Source: an uncultured bacterium (GTDB lineage Bacteria > Patescibacteriota > Minisyncoccia > Phycocordibacterales > UBA9973). Taken from it: DNA of 18,150 nucleotides. This document shows positions 12,574 through 18,150 of this stretch, one piece after another. The first letter of the stretch is position 1; every line of letters begins with the position of its first letter. The stretch covers positions 1-18,150 of the forward strand of contig CAITSL010000048.1 of the NCBI GenBank assembly GCA_903895055.1, given 5' to 3'. The notes beneath the pieces are model-generated. The model was not told the DNA's origin. It did no database searches and saw nothing but the letters and a program-made list of their open reading frames with translations. Both the position numbers and the translations under genes were made by a program.

Positions 12574-14277
12574 ATGAAACAAAAAAAATACATTTTAAAA
12601 ATTATTGTCGTCTCACTCATTTTTGGTGTGTCTTTTATTTTTGGACTTTCCAGAAGCCCGGCTCTCGCTTCCGCGCCTGCCGATATATTTTTACTTCCAG
12701 GGAACACGACTGTCGCGCAGATTGATACATCGGTAGAAAATAAAATAAAAGTCTGTCATGATGTCGCTTGTGCCAATGAAACACCCGGCACCGTAGATTT
12801 TCCAACTCCAGGCTTTATTGACTTTGATGTCTCCGGCACTCCGCCTCTTGCTATAGACAGTGGAAAAGGAATTAGCGGAAAAGTTTGGGGAGATGAACTT
12901 GGCTGGGTTACTTTTAATCCTCCCTATGGAGGCGTCTTCTTTGCTGATCCTACGAACGGATTATTAAAAGGGACAGCTTGGAGCGAAACTTCCGGCGTGA
13001 TTAATTTCTCCGCCACTGGTCAGGAAGTGGTGATTGATCCTGTAACCGGAGAATGGAATGGCTGGGCTTGGGCCTCGGGTCCTTATGGCGGATGGATAAA
13101 ATTTGATTGTAAAAACAATACTTCCTGCGTTCATTCTACTTGGCGAGGCGAGCCAAAAGTGGAATTAAAAAATACAGAAATAATTCCGCCTAGAGTAGGC
13201 ATTTTCCACATGCCGGACATCTGGGGGAATCTTTTTGAAAATCTAAAAAAAATAAATAACAGTGCTTTTGTCACATCTACATCTAATTTGAAAAATCTTT
13301 TCAGCCAAATCGGAGATATCACGGTGGATACCAGCGATTTCTTAATTTCCTCCTTTTCGAATTTTTTCACCAAGTTTTTTGAGCGAACGCCAACTCAAAT
13401 TACTCAAAGTTTCCCTGTGATTAAAAAAACTTCTCCGCCCAAAGAAATTCCGAAAAAAGAAGTTTCCTTTTCTCCGGCTCCAATAAAAGTTGTCCCAATA
13501 AGTATTAAAAAAGGCCCGTCCTTCTTCTCCCAAACAATTTCTCACATGTCTGACATGTGGGGGAAAACAGGGCAAGCAATCAGTAATGCATTTAATTTTG
13601 TCGGGCAAACATTCGGCAACGCGTATCATTCAATAATTTCCTTTTTTGAAAATCTTGGAATCTCTTTTTCGAAACAAGTGAGTAAAATAAATGGTAGTGC
13701 CTTTACCATTTCTCTCTATAATTTGGAAAATCTTTCTTATCAAATAGGGCAGGGAATTATTAATACAAGCAATTTTATTTCTTCCTCTTGCGCCGATTTT
13801 TTCGGGAAAACGGGCCAAGCAATCGGGGATGCAGGCAAGGCTTTCGAACAGGGAATTAGTGTTGCTATTTCCGGTTCGGAAAATCTTTTGGGAAAAACGG
13901 GCCAAACAATTGGTGACGCAGGTAAGGCTGTCGGCCAAATGATTGACAATACGGGCAATACTTTTGCCCAAGCAATCAAGACTGGAAGCAACACAATCGC
14001 CGAAAGTTTTGCCAAGGTAAATATTTTTCTGGCTCAAAATATAAATAAAATAAAAATCAACGACAGCGCCTTTGCTACTTCCGCTTCGAATTTAAAATTT
14101 CTTTTTAATCAAACAGGAAAGACAGCTAGTGTTGTTTTTAATAGTTTTTTTACTAGTTTTGTGAATATTTATCATGAGACAGGGCAACTAGCTAGCAGTA
14201 CATATCAATCGCTCTCTTTTTCGTTTAAAAATCTTGAAGCTTCTGCTCTAGCAGGGGTAAAAAATTTACTAAAATAG
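12574..14277 (+). CDS. Secreted repeat protein with GW-rich N-terminal region and repeated helical C-terminal region
   Basis: Not a protein I can name. It has a Sec signal peptide: basic MKQKKY, a hydrophobic core, and an ALASA cleavage zone around residues 30-34. Residues about 90-190 are rich in paired Gly-Trp motifs (GKVWGDELGWVTFNP, GTAWSETSGVINF, GWAWASGPYGGWIKFDC), a style common in CPR surface proteins. Residues 190-567 contain internal repeats. Three copies of K-I-N/K-x-[NGD]-S-A-F-x-x-S-x-x-N-L lie near residues 225, 370 and 492. Three copies of G-K-T-G-Q-[AT]-I-[SG] lie near 330, 410 and 440, two of them continuing as GDAGKA. This half is Ser/Asn/Phe-rich and probably helical. There is no transmembrane anchor at the C-terminus. 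It is followed by a hairpin terminator and the RAYT gene. A cell-surface or released adhesin role is a guess. Confidence 0.8.
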   Translation: MKQKKYILKIIVVSLIFGVSFIFGLSRSPALASAPADIFLLPGNTTVAQIDTSVENKIKVCHDVACANETPGTVDFPTPGFIDFDVSGTPPLAIDSGKGISGKVWGDELGWVTFNPPYGGVFFADPTNGLLKGTAWSETSGVINFSATGQEVVIDPVTGEWNGWAWASGPYGGWIKFDCKNNTSCVHSTWRGEPKVELKNTEIIPPRVGIFHMPDIWGNLFENLKKINNSAFVTSTSNLKNLFSQIGDITVDTSDFLISSFSNFFTKFFERTPTQITQSFPVIKKTSPPKEIPKKEVSFSPAPIKVVPISIKKGPSFFSQTISHMSDMWGKTGQAISNAFNFVGQTFGNAYHSIISFFENLGISFSKQVSKINGSAFTISLYNLENLSYQIGQGIINTSNFISSSCADFFGKTGQAIGDAGKAFEQGISVAISGSENLLGKTGQTIGDAGKAVGQMIDNTGNTFAQAIKTGSNTIAESFAKVNIFLAQNINKIKINDSAFATSASNLKFLFNQTGKTASVVFNSFFTSFVNIYHETGQLASSTYQSLSFSFKNLEASALAGVKNLLK

Positions 14278-14307
14278 AAAACTGCTAGGTCTTGCCTAGC
14301 AGTTTTT
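14278..14307. terminator. Left RAYT hairpin, also terminator of the 12574 gene
   Basis: CTGCTAGG-TCTTG-CCTAGCAG (14281-14301) with AAAA before and TTTTTT after, so it can terminate in both directions. Its 21 bases are the reverse complement, with one mismatch, of the hairpin at 14985-15005 on the other side of the transposase gene. Confidence 0.85.
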
Positions 14308-14313
14308 TGGGAG

Positions 14314-14319
14314 TATAAT
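14314..14319 (+). promoter_or_regulatory. -10 box of the transposase gene, leaderless spacing
   Basis: TATAAT followed by ATTCTT and ATG at 14326: a 6-base gap. The box lies directly beside the left hairpin T tract. There is no TGn extension. Confidence 0.5.
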
Positions 14320-14325
14320 ATTCTT

Positions 14326-14982
14326 ATGTCAATTAGAAAAGTAAATTTAGTCAGCGGTGAATATTATCATATTTACAATCGTGGCAACAGCAAACAAAAA
14401 ATTTTTCTTGATAACGAGGACTATTTTCGTTTCATGAGTCTGCTCTATGCTTGTAATTCTAAAAATAATTTTAGGATTTTTATGCTTATGAAAGATGAAA
14501 GTCCTTACGATTTTGAAAGAGGAAAAGAAATTGTGTCTATCGGAGCATATTGTCTGATGCCAAATCATTTTCATATACTTTTAACCCAAACGGAAGATGA
14601 AAATATCAGCAAATTTATGCAGAAACTCACCACTGCCTACGCGATGTATTACAACAGAAAATATAAACATACTGGTGGATTATTTGAAGGTAAATTTAAA
14701 TCTAAACATGCGAAAGATGATCGCGCTTTGAAATATTTATTTTCCTACATCCATCTAAATCCCGTAAAACTTATCCAAAAAGATTGGAAAGAAATTGGGA
14801 TTAAAGACAAAAAAGAAGCTCTCGAACATTTAAATAACTACAAATATGGGAGCTATCTTGATTGCTTGGAGGTAGAAAGAATCCAAAATAAAATATTAAA
14901 TCTCGAATCTTTTCCAGAATATTTTCCGGACAAAAAATCGTTTGAAAAGGAAATTTTTGAGTGGCTAAGCTATAAAGAGTAA
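14326..14982 (+). CDS. REP-associated tyrosine transposase (RAYT, Y1/IS200-like HUH family)
   Basis: Single-strand DNA nuclease of the HUH superfamily, in the branch associated with REP palindromes. It shows the N-terminal strand VNLVSGEYYHIYNRGNSK, the HUH motif in YCLMPNHFHILL (His81, His83) and a nucleophile-tyrosine helix in KLTTAYAMYYNRKYKHTGG. The RAYT signature GGLFEGKFKSKHA and LFSYIHLNPVK follow. At 218 residues it has the usual full length, and no key residue appears missing. Inverted hairpins at 14281-14301 and 14985-15005 flank it closely, and these may be its recognition sites as well as terminators. It lies between two secreted-protein genes. RAYTs often behave as single-copy domesticated genes rather than active insertion sequences. 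Confidence 0.93.
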   Translation: MSIRKVNLVSGEYYHIYNRGNSKQKIFLDNEDYFRFMSLLYACNSKNNFRIFMLMKDESPYDFERGKEIVSIGAYCLMPNHFHILLTQTEDENISKFMQKLTTAYAMYYNRKYKHTGGLFEGKFKSKHAKDDRALKYLFSYIHLNPVKLIQKDWKEIGIKDKKEALEHLNNYKYGSYLDCLEVERIQNKILNLESFPEYFPDKKSFEKEIFEWLSYKE

Positions 14983-14983
14983 A

Positions 14984-15011
14984 GTTGCTAGGCAAGACCT
15001 AGCAGTTTTTT
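14984..15011 (+). terminator. Right RAYT hairpin, also terminator of the transposase gene
   Basis: TTGCTAGG-CAAGA-CCTAGCAG (14985-15005) followed by TTTTTT. The stem matches the left hairpin and the loop is its exact reverse complement (TCTTG versus CAAGA), so the pair is an inverted repeat around the gene. Confidence 0.85.
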
Positions 15012-15013
15012 AG

Positions 15014-15022
15014 TTATCCACA
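15014..15022 (+). promoter_or_regulatory. Single consensus DnaA-box-like 9-mer
   Basis: TTATCCACA matches the DnaA box consensus exactly. It lies between the transposase terminator and the next promoter. No second box or AT-rich unwinding cluster is near, so it is not evidence for an origin and may be chance. Confidence 0.3.
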
Positions 15023-15062
15023 GTTTTTTGCTTGTTTTTGTATTCTTTAATACTCAAAAAAT

Positions 15063-15071
15063 TGATATAAT
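15063..15071 (+). promoter_or_regulatory. Extended -10 promoter of the giant secreted protein
   Basis: TGA-TATAAT, then 22 bases to the ATG at 15094. Unlike most other genes here it leaves a short leader of about 14-16 bases, with a weak AAAGAAAA but no true Shine-Dalgarno sequence. Confidence 0.55.
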
Positions 15072-15093
15072 ATATAGGTCATAAAGAAAATTT

Positions 15094-18000
15094 ATGCCAG
15101 ATAATTTAATCATAAAAAAGTTGTTTTTTGGGGGGCTTTTAGTTTCCATCTTTTTTGGTGCCTCTTTTGCTTTTGCGGCGAACCCTGCTTATCCTTTGAC
15201 TTCTACGAGCACTATTTTAGACCCTGGTTCTTCCGCTACTCCTTGGGGAGGTTGTGGTCCTTTTGATACAAATTGTTATACCGCTCAAAAGAAAGTAGCG
15301 CCCAAAACTGGAACAAAAAATATTTCATCAGTTTCATCAACTTCATCAGTTTCATTAAATTCAAGCGGAAGAACTATCAGCAATCAAGCGCTCATCTCCG
15401 CCCTGCGCAATTTATTTGCCGTTGGAGTTCCGAGCGACCTTATCTCAGATTTTATTGCTCTCTCACAATCTCAACCGCAAAATGTAATACAAGCGGTAAA
15501 TAATAATTTTGATACTTCCTCTTTTGTTCCTAGGTGGTTCTTTAACGGCCAGGTTGATAGTATTTTAAATTCCATCAGTAGAAATGTCGGAGCACTGGCC
15601 ACTGCTCTCGACGCGCAAGTGAGCACCGGCATGCTCATAGTTTCCGGCGACGCTTCTATCGGAGGCGTTTTCACCTTAAATGGAGTGACGACTCTGAATA
15701 ATAATTTTTATCAAAATGGAGCCTATACTTTTTCCACCGGCACCGGTGCAATTTCTTTGAATGGTCCGACTACTATCACTAACCAAAATAGTTTCACTGC
15801 AACCGGTCAAGCGACATTTACCCACGAGCCGACTTTGGCTCATGCTTTCAATCCTGCTTGGCCTGCTGGCACTTCCAATGTGGCTGACTCCAGTATTTAT
15901 ATTAATCCGGCTTCATCTGTCTTGAATGGCAATCTCATCGGCGCTGCAGTGGGAGGCGTTGTTAAATTTATCGTGGACGCAGAAGGAAATATTTATGCCA
16001 ATAATGTAATTATGACCGGCAGTATTTCAACCGGAGATAATACCTTTGCGAATCTACAAGTGCTCGATAATACAATTTTAGGAGATGCCGGTACGGATAC
16101 TGTGACCATTAATGGGAATTCGATTAATTTAGCCGGTTCGGCTCCGGTGCTTGACGCGACGACTGGCACGCTTTCCATTAACACCGCGACGAACAAACCG
16201 GTAACTTTTGGGACAGGACTAGTAACTATTCCAAATCTCAGCGATATCACTTTTGTCAAAGGAGCCGGAAGAAATATTTCAGTTCAAGCGCAAACCGGAA
16301 CCAATCAAGGAGATTATTTAGCATTGAAAGCAGGGGCGGGTTCTGGTTCTCCGGGATATGGAGGTGCCTTAAATCTTTTTGGTGGAGATTCTGCGACAGG
16401 TGTTACGGGCGCCAGACTTTTACTGGGTGGAGGAAAATTGGGACAAGTAGATTTAATTGCCGGTACGGGAGGAGTAATGAACATCACCGGCGCAGACAAT
16501 AGCACTCTCGCTGGCAATCAAGCGGGCGGAAGTATCTTTTTGACTGGTGGTGCTAATTCAGGGTCAGGAACACCTGGGACAATTCAAATAATTTCAGGAG
16601 TAAATAGTTACTCTCATGCAATTCTAAATACATTTCCTCTACAGGCAGATAGGACTTATACCTTCCCGGACAAGTCCGGAACCTTTGCCATGGTTTCAGA
16701 TATTATTCCGGCCGGTAGCAATACTCAAATCCAATTTAATAATAATGGAGCCTTTGGAGCTTCGGCGGATCTGACTTGGGAAGGTGACATTTTAAGAATC
16801 GGGACTACCGGGATTGGCGGACATAGCACCGGCGAATTAAGAATTCAAAATACAACCTCGGCGCATTACGTGGGATTGAGAGCATCCGACACAGGAACTG
16901 GAGACGTCACTTATATTTTGCCGGTAGACAAACCTGCTTCCACTGCTTTTATGAAATCAGATTCGAGCGGAGTGATGAGTTGGGATACTAATATTTATTT
17001 AACTTCCTCATCTGGTTGGGCTTTGAATGGCAACACTCTCGGTGTCAAAAAAACTCTCGGCTCGATAGATAACTATGACATAGGATTTATCACCAACAAT
17101 ACAGAAAGGATGACAATCTTAGCTGGCGGCAACGTCGGCATCAATACTACCAGTCCGGGAGCAACATTGGAAGTAGCCGGTACTTTCTCTCAATCCGGAG
17201 CGAACACTTTTGGGACGGGGACGGGAGCAATTAGTTTGAACGGCGCCACTACTATCACCGGAGCCAACACTTTCTCCACTGGCACTGGTGTGGTCACTCT
17301 AAACAATGTCTCCACTAATATTTCTTCTGCCTCTCCGGTGATTGATCTAACCACCGCCACCACTCTTTCCATCAACACGGTCACCAATCGGCCGGTGACT
17401 TTCGGAAGTGGTCTCGTCACCGCCAACAATTTTGGAACTTCTTCAATCGCCATCACTGGCGGCACCATTACCGGCGCCACCATCAACAACAGTACAATTG
17501 GAATGACTACTCCCGCCGCCGGGAATTTCACCACTATTGGGATTACTTCCCAAGGTAGTGGAGCGTTTACCACTTTGACTTCTTCTGGCAACAGCACTTT
17601 CGCTACCGGTATCAACACCACCAATACTTTTGGCAGTGGCGCATCCAGTATTAACACGATTGGTTCGGGCACCACTCCCGGCGCGCTCACACTTCACGGC
17701 GCCACAACTTTGGACAATTCCTTCTCCCAAACCGGAGCATATACTTTTGGGACGGGGACGGGAGCGGTTTCACTCAATGGTGATGTGGGCATAGCAACAG
17801 GCAAAAACTTTTCGCAAGTTGGAGCTGGAACTTTTGGCACCGGCACCGGAGCAGTTAGTTTGAATGGCGCCACCACTATCACCGGAGCCAACACTTTCTC
17901 CACCGGCACCGGTATTGTCACTTTAAACAATGTCAGTACCAATATTTCATCTTCTTCTCCGGTGATTGATCTCACCACCGCCACCACTCTGTCCATCAAC

Positions 18001-18150
18001 ACGGTGACGAACAGACCGGTGACTTTCGGGACGGGTCTCGTCACTGCCAACAATTTTGGAACTTCTTCAATCGCTATCACGGGCGGTACAATTACCGGCG
18101 CCACCATCAACAACAGTACCATCGGCCTCACTACTCCCGCCGCCGGCAAC
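15094..18150 (+). CDS. Giant secreted repeat protein with tail-fibre-like motifs (runs off the window)
   Basis: One reading frame stays open for at least 1019 codons. A Sec signal peptide (KKLFFGGLLVSIFFGASFAFA, cut after Ala28) is followed by a Ser/Thr-rich linker and then a long Gly/Thr/Asn/Ser-rich region of short beta strands. Several segments resemble phage tail-fibre and adhesin proteins: TYTFPDKSGTFAMVSD, NTQIQFNNNGAFGAS and GNVGINTTSPGATLEVAG. From 17206 a unit of 208 residues repeats almost exactly at 17830, and degenerate pieces occur earlier (for example TGTGAISLNGPTTIT near residue 215 and GTLSINTATNKPVTFGTG near residue 360). A large stalk-like surface adhesin is the likeliest reading. 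The C-terminus is not seen, so a chaperone or anchoring domain cannot be assessed. Confidence 0.85.
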   Translation, partial: MPDNLIIKKLFFGGLLVSIFFGASFAFAANPAYPLTSTSTILDPGSSATPWGGCGPFDTNCYTAQKKVAPKTGTKNISSVSSTSSVSLNSSGRTISNQALISALRNLFAVGVPSDLISDFIALSQSQPQNVIQAVNNNFDTSSFVPRWFFNGQVDSILNSISRNVGALATALDAQVSTGMLIVSGDASIGGVFTLNGVTTLNNNFYQNGAYTFSTGTGAISLNGPTTITNQNSFTATGQATFTHEPTLAHAFNPAWPAGTSNVADSSIYINPASSVLNGNLIGAAVGGVVKFIVDAEGNIYANNVIMTGSISTGDNTFANLQVLDNTILGDAGTDTVTINGNSINLAGSAPVLDATTGTLSINTATNKPVTFGTGLVTIPNLSDITFVKGAGRNISVQAQTGTNQGDYLALKAGAGSGSPGYGGALNLFGGDSATGVTGARLLLGGGKLGQVDLIAGTGGVMNITGADNSTLAGNQAGGSIFLTGGANSGSGTPGTIQIISGVNSYSHAILNTFPLQADRTYTFPDKSGTFAMVSDIIPAGSNTQIQFNNNGAFGASADLTWEGDILRIGTTGIGGHSTGELRIQNTTSAHYVGLRASDTGTGDVTYILPVDKPASTAFMKSDSSGVMSWDTNIYLTSSSGWALNGNTLGVKKTLGSIDNYDIGFITNNTERMTILAGGNVGINTTSPGATLEVAGTFSQSGANTFGTGTGAISLNGATTITGANTFSTGTGVVTLNNVSTNISSASPVIDLTTATTLSINTVTNRPVTFGSGLVTANNFGTSSIAITGGTITGATINNSTIGMTTPAAGNFTTIGITSQGSGAFTTLTSSGNSTFATGINTTNTFGSGASSINTIGSGTTPGALTLHGATTLDNSFSQTGAYTFGTGTGAVSLNGDVGIATGKNFSQVGAGTFGTGTGAVSLNGATTITGANTFSTGTGIVTLNNVSTNISSSSPVIDLTTATTLSINTVTNRPVTFGTGLVTANNFGTSSIAITGGTITGATINNSTIGLTTPAAGN
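17206..18150 (+). repeat. Long tandem repeat, unit 624 bp, in the giant secreted protein gene
   Basis: 17206-17526 aligns with 17830-18150 at an offset of exactly 624 bases (208 codons) without gaps where I compared it; most differences are silent or conservative. The second copy is cut by the window edge. A partial third start (YTFGTGTGAVSLNGD) lies at about 17746. Recent duplication or gene conversion is implied. Confidence 0.9.

Larger units (their letters stand above)
14281..15005. mobile_element. RAYT unit with flanking inverted hairpins
   Basis: The transposase gene with 21-base terminal hairpins in inverted orientation (20 of 21 bases match). No target duplication is seen outside the hairpins, which fits HUH enzymes. 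Whether the unit moves cannot be told from one copy. Confidence 0.65.

Noticed and set aside
15014..15022. Exact DnaA-box 9-mer as a sign of a replication origin
   Set aside because: Only one box is present, with no cluster, no unwinding region and no dnaA or dnaN nearby. A single 9-mer can occur by chance in 18 kb.
15993..18149. Long minus-strand frames rich in Val/Pro/Ala opposite the giant secreted protein
   Set aside because: They mirror the repetitive Gly/Thr/Asn-rich codons of the plus-strand gene, lack any motif and have no promoter or coherent start.

Overview
The window looks like a piece of a Candidate Phyla Radiation genome, most likely Parcubacteria/Patescibacteria. It is AT-rich and compact, with small housekeeping genes. 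The carbon metabolism is patchy (GAPDH, RpiB, an Rpe-like protein and a transketolase split into two genes). Two large secreted, low-complexity repeat proteins of the CPR type follow. UGA is used as an ordinary stop (gap and rsmE), so the standard bacterial code applies. The assignment rests on gene content and style, not on a marker tree.

Layout. Minus strand, 1-2770: lepB, hisS, def and the start of fmt, a probable operon for protein export and translation initiation. Plus strand, 2862-3395: pth, divergent from lepB. The next 313 bases (3396-3708) hold a short palindrome, a promoter, a previously easy-to-miss zinc-finger microprotein and a strong terminator. Minus strand, 3709-7721: rsmE followed by dnaE, the DNA polymerase III alpha subunit, which is split by a frameshift. 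Plus strand, 7778-12502: gap, rpiB, rpe-like, transketolase N-terminal subunit, an orphan MazF/PemK-type toxin, then transketolase C-terminal subunit. Plus strand, 12574-18150: a secreted repeat protein, a REP-associated tyrosine transposase (RAYT) bracketed by inverted hairpins, and a giant secreted tail-fibre-like protein that runs off the window.

Three themes cut across the genes. (1) Palindromic or quasi-palindromic sequences sit in frame inside several conserved genes (def, dnaE, rsmE, both ends of the transketolase C subunit, the mazF tail) and between genes. This resembles the protein-coding palindromic elements known from Rickettsia. A RAYT transposase, the enzyme class linked to REP palindromes, lies in the same window, but its flanking hairpins do not match the in-gene elements in sequence. 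(2) Five genes have a -10 box exactly 6 bases before the start codon, and four of these boxes are extended (TGn), which points to leaderless mRNAs as a common expression mode. (3) The secreted proteins probably depend on the signal peptidase encoded in the same window.

All calls are from reading the sequence only; no database search was run.
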